This document shows, piece after piece, positions 1 to 7,582 of a stretch of DNA of 11,391 nucleotides. Within the stretch, counting starts at the first letter, position 1. Each line of letters begins with the position of its first letter. The DNA is taken from contig JAFGIC010000498.1 in the NCBI GenBank assembly GCA_016929815.1, positions 1-11,391 of the forward strand. The letters run 5' to 3'. The position numbers were made by a program, and so were the translations under genes. Under the pieces are notes generated by a model. The model was given only the letters and a program-made list of their open reading frames with translations, made no database searches and had not been told where the DNA came from. Source of the DNA: Deltaproteobacteria bacterium (GTDB taxonomy: Bacteria > Desulfobacterota > DSM-4660 > Desulfatiglandales > HGW-15).

Positions 1-159
1 ATCAACCCGGGGGCCAGGGTGATTATCGCGAGCGGCTACTCGGGTGACGGAAATGTTAAGGGCCTTCTTGCCGCAGGCGCCATGGGATTTGTCAACAAGC
101 CCTTTAATGTAAGGGAAATGCTCACTTCAATCCGGGAGGTCCTGGATGCATCAGATTAA
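1..159 (+). CDS. Response-regulator receiver domain, C-terminal end only (5' end outside window)
   Basis: The reading frame is open from base 1 to the TAA at 157-159 and gives the last 52 residues of a protein. They match the second half of a CheY-like receiver (REC) domain: a strand ending in the switch residue (IIASGYS, Ser11), an AGAMGF segment that leads into the invariant lysine (NKPF, Lys33), and a final amphipathic helix (MLTSIREVLD). The phospho-accepting aspartate would lie upstream, outside the window. The protein ends right after the REC fold, so it is either a single-domain regulator or the C-terminal receiver of a hybrid histidine kinase. The ASGYS and AGAxGFxxKPF wording is common in hybrid-kinase receivers, so I slightly favour that. 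Its last 14 bases overlap the start of the next gene, which implies co-transcription and probably translational coupling with the binding-protein array. Confidence 0.85.
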   Translation: MNPGARVIIASGYSGDGNVKGLLAAGAMGFVNKPFNVREMLTSIREVLDASD

Positions 160-1111
160 ATATTTATATGCGCTTATTCTAAGCCTCCTGTTGATGCCGG
201 CAGCGGGATGCGGTAACAGGGGGAAAACCATAACCGTCGGAATGGCCATACTCACCACAAGCCATATCTCTATACTGGATGGATTCAAGGCGGGCATGGC
301 AGAATATGGTTATGTCGATGGGAAAAATATAAGGTACATCTATAACGGCTTGCTGGAAGACAACCCGGCTGCTATTGACAGGGAGATCGGCAATCTGCTC
401 TCCCAGGATGTTGACCTTCTACTGACCGGGGGCAACATGGTTTCACTGCGCGCTAAAAAGGCCGTTGAGGGAACCGATGTCCCCATCATCATCGGCGCAA
501 GCAGCAGGCCGGTCGAGGAGGGGCTTGTGGATAGCCTTCAGCGCCCCGGAGGCAACATAACCGGTGTCCGGACTGCCGACAGCATACCCAAGATGCTTGA
601 ACTGCTGGCAATGGTTGTGCCGGATAAAAGGAAATTCTATCTGCCCTACAATCCTGATGATCAGGTCTCAGTTGTCTCTCTTAAAGGGCTTGCTGAGTCA
701 GCCGCAAAAATGGGGATAGAACTGGTAATACAGGAAATCCGTTCGGTCGAGGAGGCGGTCTCCTCAATCAAAACGCTTCCCAGGGACATCGGCGCCATAT
801 ACAGGCTGCCTTCCCCTACGCTTGATTCCAGAAACAGCGAATTGACCATGGCAGCCCTTGAGAGAGGACTTCCCATAGGGTCTGTTCTTCCTCTCGATGA
901 ATCGGTTTTGTTGGTCCTCGCGTCCGACCCCTTCGCGACAGGCAGACAGGCGGCTAGGCTTGCCGACCTGATCATTAAAGGGGCAAAGCCGGCAGACCTT
1001 CCCGTGGAGACGGCGGACGCATATTTGACCGTCAATCTCAGAACGGCAAAAAAGCTGGGCATCGGTATTTCGAACGACATACTGGCGCTTGCAAACAATA
1101 TCATTCATTAA
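146..1111 (+). CDS. S1: ABC_sub_bind-family substrate-binding lipoprotein
   Basis: Predicted 321-residue periplasmic binding protein of the PF04392 family, with a two-lobed type I fold that closes on a small ligand. Residues 1-21 form a lipoprotein signal peptide with a lipobox (PAAGC, Cys22), so the mature protein should be lipid-anchored. Family hallmarks in order: first strand ITVGM (29-33), GMAEYGY (50-56), IRYIY (62-66), the RPVEEGLV turn (121-128), PGGNITG (134-140), YLPYNPDD (165-172), and the C-terminal KPADLPVET plus VNLRTAKKLGI block that is diagnostic of the family. The ATG at 146 has a strong Shine-Dalgarno (GGGAGG, 133-139) inside the upstream receiver gene and overlaps its end by 14 nt. 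It belongs to loop subgroup A (GGN at 95-97). The ligand is unknown; amino acids are bound by TrpX relatives, but nothing here proves that. It ends in His where the other copies end in Arg. Confidence 0.92.
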   Translation: MHQIKYLYALILSLLLMPAAGCGNRGKTITVGMAILTTSHISILDGFKAGMAEYGYVDGKNIRYIYNGLLEDNPAAIDREIGNLLSQDVDLLLTGGNMVSLRAKKAVEGTDVPIIIGASSRPVEEGLVDSLQRPGGNITGVRTADSIPKMLELLAMVVPDKRKFYLPYNPDDQVSVVSLKGLAESAAKMGIELVIQEIRSVEEAVSSIKTLPRDIGAIYRLPSPTLDSRNSELTMAALERGLPIGSVLPLDESVLLVLASDPFATGRQAARLADLIIKGAKPADLPVETADAYLTVNLRTAKKLGIGISNDILALANNIIH

Positions 1112-1115
1112 AGGA

Positions 1116-1580
1116 ATGCCTCGGGTGTCTAAACAAAAAAATAACATGAGAATAACGCATTTCTTATGGTCAGGGCTCCTGTGCATACTGATCATACTCT
1201 CCGTCGATTCTTTTGAAGAGGCAGTCGCTGCCATAGAGACGCTCCCCGAAGATATTGACTTCATATACAGGATACCATCCCCCACTCTTGATGCAGAAAA
1301 TAATGAAATTAGCCGGGCGGCAATAAAGCGACGCATCCCGATTGGCGCATCGCTGCCCCAGGATGAGTCTATACTTATGACCTTCGCGAGCGACCGTTTT
1401 GAGACAGGGAGGCAGGCGGCTCGCCTGGCCCACCAGATCCGCATGGGGGTTAAACCCTCAGAGCTTCCTGTGGAGACAGCCGAGGCCTTCTTGACCATCA
1501 ACCTCAGTACGGCGGAAAAGATCGGGCTTGAGCTTCCGGCTAATATCCTTTTGCAGGCTAAAAAGATAATTCGGAACTAG
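1116..1580 (+). pseudogene. S2: internally deleted substrate-binding protein (C-terminal lobe only)
   Basis: The frame encodes a short hydrophobic N-terminus (FLWSGLLCILIILS) joined directly to the last third of an ABC_sub_bind protein, from DSFEEAVAAIETLPEDID to the C-terminal KKIIRN. About 170 residues present in the full-length paralogues are missing, including the first lobe, the PGGN motif and the YLPYN motif. The deletion is in frame, so a product of about 155 residues could still be made and perhaps exported, but it cannot form a two-lobed ligand site. No lipobox is visible. The start is uncertain: ATG 1116 lies 4 nt after the S1 stop with AAGG too close to it, ATG 1146 has no clear Shine-Dalgarno, and a TTG at 1089 would overlap S1. 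The remaining C-terminal segment (RIPSPTLD, RQAARLAHQI, LPVETAE, INLSTAEKIGL) is well preserved. This suggests a young deletion or residual selection. I call it a probable pseudogene. Confidence 0.75.
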
Positions 1581-1638
1581 GTATGAACCACTAAATGATC
1601 GGCGTTGAACTGCATATAAATTTTAAAGAGGTATTTTA

Positions 1639-3417
1639 ATGAAAACCAGTATCCGTAATCGACTGTTAGTCGCCTTTATCTGTCTGGCCATTGTCCCGCT
1701 GCTATTAATAGGGGGGATAATCGGCATACAGAGCTACAGCACTTTAAAAGATACGACTATCCAGTTGCAGGGCGAGATGGGGCAGTCCGTGCTCAACAAG
1801 ATAACCGCCTTTTTTGATGAGATGGAGAATGAGTTGACCCTCTCGGGAAAGCTGAACATGCTTTTAAATGAATACAAGGCCGTCCATTATGACACCATGA
1901 AACTCCTCATGTCCAAGGACATCTATGATAAGCTGTTGTTGCTCAACCGGGACGGACGTACAATTATTTATCTTTCCCGCCTCGGCCTGTCCTCCGAGGA
2001 CAAGGTCGATTACTCCAACGAGCATGTATTTATTAAGACAATGGAGACCGGGACGATCCATTATAGCCCTGTCCGGTTCGAAGATATCTCCGGCGAACCC
2101 CTTATTTCCATCGCAATACCCCTTGTTGACCTTCGCTCAGGAAAGCTGGAAGGGGTTTTGCTGGCCGAAGTGCGACTGAAAAAGATATGGAATCTGATCT
2201 CCGATGTCCAGGTGAATCCGGGACAGAGTGTCTATATTGTTGACGCGAAAGGCAAACTTATAGCCCACCGCAATCCCTCACTGGTTTTGAAAGGTCTTCA
2301 GTTTGCCGCTCCCGCTCAAGACGGGATTCATAAAGGCCTGACAGGCGAGAATTCCGTTATTGTTGTCAAAAGGGCTGTTTTCGGCGGAGAGGAATTTAAT
2401 ATAGTGGCCGAACAAACCGCATCAGATGCCTTTGCCCTTGCCATAAACTTTATACGCGTTACCGCCGCGCTCATTGTGTTGGCCTTGCTGGCAGCGGGTG
2501 TTCTGGGCTTATTGATTGTAAAACAGGTTATACGGCCCATACATAACATGGCAATTACCGCAATGGCCATAAGCACCGGCGACTTGTCTCAGCAGGTGGA
2601 TGTAAAACGGAATGATGAGCTGGGGCTTCTGGGCTCCGCCTTCAACAGCATGAGCGTTCAATTAAAGTCACTTATCGACAGCCTGGAACAGAAAATCGAG
2701 GAACGAACAGCACAGTTGAATGACGCCCAGGCTGAACTGATCCGTCAGGAGCGTCTGGCTGCCCTCGGCAAGCTTACGGCTACCATTGCCCATGAAATAA
2801 GGAATCCCCTTGCCACGGTAAACACCTCCATCTTTTCCATCGGCGCCGCGCTGGAAAAAAACGAGACTGAAAGGATCAAGCGCGCCCTTGGCCTTGCGGA
2901 GCGAAACGTAAGGCGTTGCGATAATATAATAACCGAGCTGCTCGATTACACCAGAAAACTCGAGATCAGGCCGTCTAAGATAGATATCGACAGATGGGTG
3001 GGAAAGATCCTTGATGAACAGACTTTCCCCGAAGGCATCATATGCCGACGGAACCTTTCCTGCGGTCTTGAAGTGCGAATAGACGGCGAACACATGCGCC
3101 GCGCGGTCATTAACATCGTAACAAATGCCGTTCACGCCCTGAGCGAGGAGCTCCCTCACGGCAAGGAGCTGACGGTCGAGACCGGTCGGTCGGGAGAAAA
3201 TCTCGAGATACGCGTTATTGATAAAGGGCCCGGCATACCCGATGATATACAACATAAGATATTCGAGCCCCTTTTCAGCACCAAGGGCTTCGGCGTCGGT
3301 CTCGGATTAAGCATTACAAAGGACATCATGGAAAAGCATCATGGAGGCATCAACCTCACGAGCAAGGTTGGTGAAGGGACAATGATCACATTATGGGTGC
3401 CCATAGATGAACAATAG
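1639..3417 (+). CDS. Transmembrane sensor histidine kinase (dCache-HAMP-HisKA-HATPase)
   Basis: Predicted 592-residue inner-membrane kinase. TM1 is about residues 9-30 and TM2 about 270-293. Between them lies a periplasmic region of about 240 residues that reads as a double Cache sensor (GEPLISIAIPLVD then GKLEGVLLAEV in the distal half, YIVDAKGKLIAH in the proximal half). A HAMP linker (about 294-346, RPI through the NDELGLL motif) and a coiled coil (about 346-372) follow. The HisKA domain carries the phospho-acceptor His385 in IAHEIRNPL. The ATPase domain has an N box (NIVTNAVHAL, Asn496), G1 (DKGPGIPDD, 528-536), the F box (FEPLFSTK) and G2 (GVGLGLSI, 552-559), so it looks catalytically complete. 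The kinase core resembles the NtrB/AtoS type. It has no receiver of its own; the receiver encoded at 1-159 is a possible partner. The ATG follows AAGAGG at a normal distance. It is flanked by binding-protein genes, which suggests sensing of bound ligands (inference). Confidence 0.93.
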   Translation: MKTSIRNRLLVAFICLAIVPLLLIGGIIGIQSYSTLKDTTIQLQGEMGQSVLNKITAFFDEMENELTLSGKLNMLLNEYKAVHYDTMKLLMSKDIYDKLLLLNRDGRTIIYLSRLGLSSEDKVDYSNEHVFIKTMETGTIHYSPVRFEDISGEPLISIAIPLVDLRSGKLEGVLLAEVRLKKIWNLISDVQVNPGQSVYIVDAKGKLIAHRNPSLVLKGLQFAAPAQDGIHKGLTGENSVIVVKRAVFGGEEFNIVAEQTASDAFALAINFIRVTAALIVLALLAAGVLGLLIVKQVIRPIHNMAITAMAISTGDLSQQVDVKRNDELGLLGSAFNSMSVQLKSLIDSLEQKIEERTAQLNDAQAELIRQERLAALGKLTATIAHEIRNPLATVNTSIFSIGAALEKNETERIKRALGLAERNVRRCDNIITELLDYTRKLEIRPSKIDIDRWVGKILDEQTFPEGIICRRNLSCGLEVRIDGEHMRRAVINIVTNAVHALSEELPHGKELTVETGRSGENLEIRVIDKGPGIPDDIQHKIFEPLFSTKGFGVGLGLSITKDIMEKHHGGINLTSKVGEGTMITLWVPIDEQ

Positions 3418-3443
3418 TATCATAGCGATAAAGGCTGAACTTA

Positions 3444-4421
3444 ATGTTTAAACAAAGGATAAATACATTAGTTATATGTTCAATTGCGTTAGCCGCGATG
3501 CTTATTTTTACCGTCGGGTGTAAAGACCCTGCGAGTCCCTTCACAATCGGCATCGTGGCAAACGCTCCGATGGATGTCCCTGTTCTGCAGGGGGTCAGGT
3601 CGGGGATGGAAGAGCTAGGCTATATCGAAGGGAAAAATATCAGGTATATATATAAAAACGTCCCAGTGGATGATGAACCGGCAATCGATGCCGCGATAAA
3701 AGACCTTTTGAGCCAGGGCATGGATATTCTGTTAACACTGGAAGGGGAGGTGTGTCTAAGGGCTAAGGCAACGTTTGAGGGGTCCGATCTGCCGATTTTA
3801 TTCAGCGCCAGCCCGGCGCCTGTCGAATCGGGCCTTGTGAAGACCTTAAGCCATCCAGGGGGCAACCTGACAGGTGTTATGCTTGCAAATACTATTATGA
3901 AGGCGCTTGAATGGTCCGCGAAGATTACGCCTGACGTGAAGAAGATATATTTGCCCTATAATCCCGATGATAATATCTCCGCTGTTTCCATAAACGATTT
4001 AGCCAAAGAAGCCCCCCGGCTTGGAATCGAATTAGTCATTGATGAGGTTCATTCGGTCGAGGAAACAATTGAAGCAATTAAGGGCTTGCCGGAGGATATT
4101 GATAATATCTTCCTTATTCCTTCAAAAACACTTAACCCTGAAAGCAGTGGAATAAGCCTGGCGGCTCTCAACCTTGGGATACCAACAAGTGCTGCTCTTA
4201 TGCTGGATGAGTCTGTTTTACTGACTCTTACCGCTGATTTTACCGACGCCGGAAAGAAGACTGCGCGGCTTGCCCACCTGATATTCAGTGGAACAAAGCC
4301 CGAAGAGATACCGGTTGAGACATCGGAGGCGCAGCTGATTGTCAATCTCAGGATTGCCGAAAAACTCAACATCAAGGTGTCGAACGATATCCTGGCCCAG
4401 GCGACGGCCATTATCCGATAG
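3444..4421 (+). CDS. S3: ABC_sub_bind-family substrate-binding lipoprotein
   Basis: Predicted 325-residue periplasmic binding lipoprotein that starts 26 nt after the kinase stop, with AAAGG 9 nt before the ATG. The signal peptide ends in a lipobox (FTVGC, Cys26). The family order is intact: FTIGIV, GMEELGYIEG, IRYIYK, APVESGLV, PGGNLTG, YLPYNPDD, then LDESVLLTLTADF, TARLAHLI, IPVETSE, IVNLRIAEKL. It belongs to loop subgroup B: the first loop reads APMDVPVL (compare APLDSPIM in S5 and IPIDAPIL in S7), and the loop after the fourth strand is acidic (LEGE, compare LETE in S7). In the C-terminal lobe the usual PSPTLD motif is PSKTLN, and AAIKRG is AALNLG, so it is somewhat divergent from its neighbours there. 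Being the first gene after the kinase, it is a candidate direct partner of the Cache domain, but that is only positional inference. Confidence 0.92.
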   Translation: MFKQRINTLVICSIALAAMLIFTVGCKDPASPFTIGIVANAPMDVPVLQGVRSGMEELGYIEGKNIRYIYKNVPVDDEPAIDAAIKDLLSQGMDILLTLEGEVCLRAKATFEGSDLPILFSASPAPVESGLVKTLSHPGGNLTGVMLANTIMKALEWSAKITPDVKKIYLPYNPDDNISAVSINDLAKEAPRLGIELVIDEVHSVEETIEAIKGLPEDIDNIFLIPSKTLNPESSGISLAALNLGIPTSAALMLDESVLLTLTADFTDAGKKTARLAHLIFSGTKPEEIPVETSEAQLIVNLRIAEKLNIKVSNDILAQATAIIR

Positions 4422-4483
4422 AATGCAGATACGCTTGAAGGGACCGAGAGGCATGTAAAAATCTTCAATAAGGAGAGAAAAGG

Positions 4484-5470
4484 ATGGGCGCCATAGTCAA
4501 ATTCGTGAAAAGTACGGCCATTGCGCTATGCATCATGTTTATCTTGCCCTGGACGATTTTTTCGGACATTCAGGCAAAGAACAGACTATATACGATCGGC
4601 ATTGCCGTAGATGACCCGACTTTCGGCGAGGAACAGGAAGGGTTTAAGGACGGCATGGCCGAAAAAGGCTACGTCGAGGGTAAAGACATAAGGTACATCT
4701 CATATGGTTATATTGAGAGCGGCAAAGATGTCGATTCTAAAACTCAAAGGCTTCTTTCAGATAATGCAGACATTATCCTGGCCATAGGCAACACCTCGGC
4801 CTCATGGGCCAACAAGGCCGCCGAGGGGACCGATATTAAGGTGCTCTTCTGCATGATCAACAGCGATCCTGTCGGTGAGGGCTTAGTGAAAAGCTTAAGC
4901 CTCCCGGGCGGCAATGTCACGGGGATTCGGGTCGCCGATTCCATACCCAAATCCCTGGAGTGGCTGATAAGGGTCGTGCCAGGGATAAAAAGGGTATATC
5001 TGCCTTACAATCCGGAGGAGGAGGTTTCGGTCCTTGCCTTAACGGGGCTGGATGAAACTGCCGCGAGACTGGGGATTAAGCTCGTCCTTCATAAAACCGG
5101 TTCAGTCGAAGAGGTCCTTTTCGCTATCGAGAACATGCCTGGGGATATTGACTGCATTTTCAGGATACCTTCGCCGACACTGGACCCGAGGAATGCCGAG
5201 CTGAGCCGGGCCGCCATTAAACGGGGTCTCCCCATGGGATCGGCGGTCCTTCTGGATGAAGCGGTTCTGGTGACCTTTTCGCCGGATTCTTATCAAGCAG
5301 GGAGAGATGCTGCCCGGCTGGCGCATCAGATCATTCAGGGGGCATGTCCGGGGGATCTGCCTGTTGTGACATCGGAGGTCCTTTTAAAGATTAACCTTAA
5401 GACAGCTGAAAAGATCGGCATCCATATCCCGGATTCAGCCCTCGCGCAGGCGACGACCATTATTCGTTAA
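4484..5470 (+). CDS. S4: ABC_sub_bind-family substrate-binding protein, non-lipoprotein signal peptide
   Basis: Predicted 328-residue periplasmic binding protein. The ATG at 4484 is preceded by AGGAG (4471-4475) at good spacing. Unlike the other full-length copies it has no lipobox: the N-terminus (basic start, hydrophobic core 11-26) leads to a likely signal peptidase I site near residue 31 (DIQA, then KNRLYTIGI). Cys16 lies inside the hydrophobic core without lipobox context. The mature protein is therefore predicted to be soluble in the periplasm. Family motifs are intact: GMAEKGYVEG, IRYI, PVGEGLVKSL, PGGNVTG, YLPYNPEE, PSPTLDPRN, AARLAHQI, INLKTAEKIGI. It falls in loop subgroup A (IGN near 101-103) but has its own first loop (IAVDDPTF) and one extra residue before the DPV turn (INSDPV). 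Gene and downstream spacer are duplicated, in degraded form, as S10 and its spacer. Confidence 0.92.
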   Translation: MGAIVKFVKSTAIALCIMFILPWTIFSDIQAKNRLYTIGIAVDDPTFGEEQEGFKDGMAEKGYVEGKDIRYISYGYIESGKDVDSKTQRLLSDNADIILAIGNTSASWANKAAEGTDIKVLFCMINSDPVGEGLVKSLSLPGGNVTGIRVADSIPKSLEWLIRVVPGIKRVYLPYNPEEEVSVLALTGLDETAARLGIKLVLHKTGSVEEVLFAIENMPGDIDCIFRIPSPTLDPRNAELSRAAIKRGLPMGSAVLLDEAVLVTFSPDSYQAGRDAARLAHQIIQGACPGDLPVVTSEVLLKINLKTAEKIGIHIPDSALAQATTIIR

Positions 5471-5530
5471 TGTCTTCAGTTATTTTCAGATTTAATCGGG
5501 GGAAAGGATTCAAGATGGATAAAATAAGGA
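5414..5530 (+). repeat. Direct repeat, copy 1: S4 end, spacer and S5 start
   Basis: This segment aligns without spacer gaps to 11039-11155. It covers the last codons of S4, the 44-nt spacer and the first codons of S5. The first 29 bases are identical in both copies, and 39 of 44 spacer bases match by eye, including the S5 Shine-Dalgarno. Spacer conservation shows that a multi-gene block was duplicated, not just single coding regions. Confidence 0.8.
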
Positions 5531-6522
5531 AAGGCATTTTCAATACGGCCGTTTTACTGGCTCTTTCACTTGCTATAGCTCCGGTTATATTTGGAGGATG
5601 TGAGCAATCTTCAAAAATATTTACGATCGGCATAATTTCCTATGCACCTCTTGACTCCCCCATCATGACAGGATTTAAGGACGGCATGACCGAGTCAGGT
5701 TATATTGATGGAAAAGACATAAGGTACATATACAAAGGGCTGGTTGACCGCGATGAACATAAGATTGATGCGGCAATCAGGGAGATCCTTTCTCTTGATA
5801 TAGATCTTATTTTAACGGCTGAAACCAATGTGTCTGTAAGGGCTAAAGAGCTTACAAAGGGCACCGGCATACCTGTCCTGTTCGGCGGCGACCCGGCGCC
5901 GGTTGAAAACGGGCTCGTGAAAAGCATTAACAAGCCGGGCAGCAATATGACCGGGATCAGGGCACTGGAGACTACCCAGAAGGCACTGGAATGGATGATG
6001 ATAATAATTCCTGGGGCGAAGAAGGTCTACCTGCCCTATAAACCCGATGATCCTGCTTCAATCATGGTCCTTCCTGAACTGGAAATAATAGCACCACAAA
6101 TGGGTGTCGAGCTCGTTCGTGAGACAATATCTTCAGTGGAAGAGGCAGTAGCCGGTATCGAAAGGCTTCAACCCGGGGATGCGGACGCTGTCTTTCTGAT
6201 CCCCTCCCTGACCCTGAATTCCAGAAGCAGCGAGTTGATCCAGGCCTGTATCAAACGGGGCATCCCGGTGTTTTCATCAATGCAACTTGATGAGTCGATT
6301 CTATTTACCCTGATCAATGATTTTCATGATGCAGGAAGGAAGGCTGCGAGGTTAGCCGGGGAAATAAATAAAGGTGTCAGGGTAGAGGACCTGCCTGTGG
6401 AGACATCAGAGCTTCAGCTAATAATAAACCTTAAGACGGCTGAAAGGATCGGCATAAGCATACCGGATGATGTCCTGCTGCGGGCGGACACCATTATCCC
6501 GCATGGTGGCGCAGGTAATTAA
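5515..6522 (+). CDS. S5: ABC_sub_bind-family substrate-binding lipoprotein
   Basis: Predicted 335-residue lipoprotein. I place the start at ATG 5515: it follows GGGGGAAAGGA at normal spacing and opens a proper signal peptide with a lipobox (FGGC, Cys29). An in-frame ATG at 5470 overlaps the S4 stop (TAATG) and would add 15 residues, but the duplicated spacer before S11 has lost that ATG while keeping the downstream Shine-Dalgarno and start. Motifs: FTIGII, GMTESGYIDG, IRYIYKG, APVENGLV, YLPYKPDD, LDESILFTL, LPVETSE, INLKTAERIGI. The glycine-rich motif reads PGSN instead of PGGN. Loop subgroup B (APLDSPIM first loop, AETN after the fourth strand). The C-terminus runs past the usual IIR end with a short tail (PHGGAGN), apparently because the normal stop was lost. 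The next gene begins 19 nt downstream. Confidence 0.9.
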   Translation: MDKIRKGIFNTAVLLALSLAIAPVIFGGCEQSSKIFTIGIISYAPLDSPIMTGFKDGMTESGYIDGKDIRYIYKGLVDRDEHKIDAAIREILSLDIDLILTAETNVSVRAKELTKGTGIPVLFGGDPAPVENGLVKSINKPGSNMTGIRALETTQKALEWMMIIIPGAKKVYLPYKPDDPASIMVLPELEIIAPQMGVELVRETISSVEEAVAGIERLQPGDADAVFLIPSLTLNSRSSELIQACIKRGIPVFSSMQLDESILFTLINDFHDAGRKAARLAGEINKGVRVEDLPVETSELQLIINLKTAERIGISIPDDVLLRADTIIPHGGAGN

Positions 6523-6541
6523 ATTTTATAGGGAGCATTCG

Positions 6542-7528
6542 ATGGCCGAATTATTCAAAGGCATAGGAAGAGCAGGCATTTTAGGGGCTGGAGTAACCTG
6601 CATCCTCTTCCTGGTTTTGGGAGGCTGCCGTCCTCAGACCAAACTGTTCACCATCGGCATGGTGAATGATGTCTCCGTACGCGAACCGGCCTTTGATGGA
6701 TTCAAGGCGGGCATGGCTAAATTAGGGTATGTTGAAGGAGAGAACGTCAAGTACATATATAACGGCGCAACAGGCATTGAAGAAAAGGTTATTGACGCGG
6801 AGATTAAAAAGATGCTTTCCCAAAATATCGACCTCATTCTGGCCCTGGGCAATACGGTGGCCTTTCGGGCTAAGGAGATCCTTGAGGGAACTAATATTCC
6901 GATTGTTGCCGTTGCGGTCGGCGCTCCGGTTGAGTCGGGGCTGGTTGATAGCCTGGGGCATCCGGGCGGCAATCTTACCGGGCTTCAGATATTTGACGCA
7001 AACCTAAAGGGTCTGGAATGGCTGAAGATGGTTGTCCCGGAGGCCAGGAAGGTTTACCTGCCATACGATGCCGCCGATTCTCATTCGAAAATAATCATGG
7101 AGGACCTCGTAAAAAGCGCCTTTCAAATGGGGATAGGACTTATTATACAGGCAGTCCATACGGCCGATGAAGCGGCTGCAGCCATAGACAACCTGCCGGA
7201 GGATATTGATGCCGTTTACAGGACCTCCGCACCGGGCATAGACCCTGAGAATTATAAAATAAGCCAGGCTGCAATAAGGCGGTGCCTCCCAATCGTGGCG
7301 GCTACATCCCTGGATGAAGATGTATTGCTGACCTGTGGGACATCTGTCTACGAAATGGGGAGACAGACGGCGCGGTTAGCCGATCAGATCAGGCAGGGCG
7401 TCAAACCCGCTGATGTGCCTGTTGAGATGGCCGAGGTGTATATAACCATCAACCTCAAGACAGCTGAAAAGATAGGCCTCCATATCCCTACCTCCGTCCT
7501 GATGAGTGCAAAAAATGTCATCCGCTGA
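6542..7528 (+). CDS. S6: ABC_sub_bind-family substrate-binding lipoprotein
   Basis: Predicted 328-residue periplasmic lipoprotein. ATG 6542 has TAGGGAG (6529-6535) 6 nt upstream and opens a signal peptide with a classic lipobox (LGGC, Cys29). An in-frame ATG at 6467 lies inside S5 and would spoil the signal peptide, so I reject it. The family motifs are present: FTIGMV (36-41), GMAKLGYVEG, YIYNG, APVESGLVDSL, PGGNLTG (141-147), YLPYDAAD, then AARLADQI and VPVEMAE followed by INLKTAEKIGL. The usual RIPSPTLD is diverged to RTSAPGID. Loop subgroup A (ALGNT near 101-105, first loop NDVSVREP). This is the parent-like paralogue of the broken copy S11: bases 6985-7062 are repeated at the end of the window with one missing base. 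Confidence 0.92.
   Translation: MAELFKGIGRAGILGAGVTCILFLVLGGCRPQTKLFTIGMVNDVSVREPAFDGFKAGMAKLGYVEGENVKYIYNGATGIEEKVIDAEIKKMLSQNIDLILALGNTVAFRAKEILEGTNIPIVAVAVGAPVESGLVDSLGHPGGNLTGLQIFDANLKGLEWLKMVVPEARKVYLPYDAADSHSKIIMEDLVKSAFQMGIGLIIQAVHTADEAAAAIDNLPEDIDAVYRTSAPGIDPENYKISQAAIRRCLPIVAATSLDEDVLLTCGTSVYEMGRQTARLADQIRQGVKPADVPVEMAEVYITINLKTAEKIGLHIPTSVLMSAKNVIR
6985..7062 (+). repeat. Near-identical direct repeat, copy 1 (inside S6)
   Basis: These 78 bases inside S6 recur at 11315-11391. The only difference seen is the T at 7012, which is absent from the second copy. This identity is far higher than between other paralogous parts of the array. Confidence 0.85.
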
Positions 7529-7582
7529 GGGTTGCAACAGGTTAAAATGTTTATAATTATCTGTGATAAAGAGAGGTGCGGC

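Noticed and set aside
661..1501. Long open frames on the minus strand opposite S1 and S2
   Set aside because: They mirror the plus-strand genes, recur opposite several other paralogues, lack recognisable domains and have no ribosome binding sites. The plus-strand frames carry clear family motifs.
1605..1620. TTGAAC and TATAAA as a promoter for the histidine kinase
   Set aside because: The two boxes are only 4 bp apart, far from the 16-18 bp needed, and no suitable -10 box is found at the right distance.
5470..5514. ATG at 5470 (TAATG overlap with the S4 stop) as the S5 start
   Set aside because: It puts 15 extra residues before a proper signal peptide, lacks a Shine-Dalgarno of its own, and is not kept in the duplicated spacer before S11, whereas the start at 5515 is.
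6467..6541. ATG at 6467 as the S6 start
   Set aside because: It lies inside S5, adds 25 residues before the signal peptide, and the downstream ATG 6542 has a strong Shine-Dalgarno and gives the standard 328-residue length.
7532..7582. TTG 7532 or ATG 7547 as the S7 start
   Set aside because: ATG 7583 has a better Shine-Dalgarno, a standard lipoprotein signal peptide and the same length as its paralogues.
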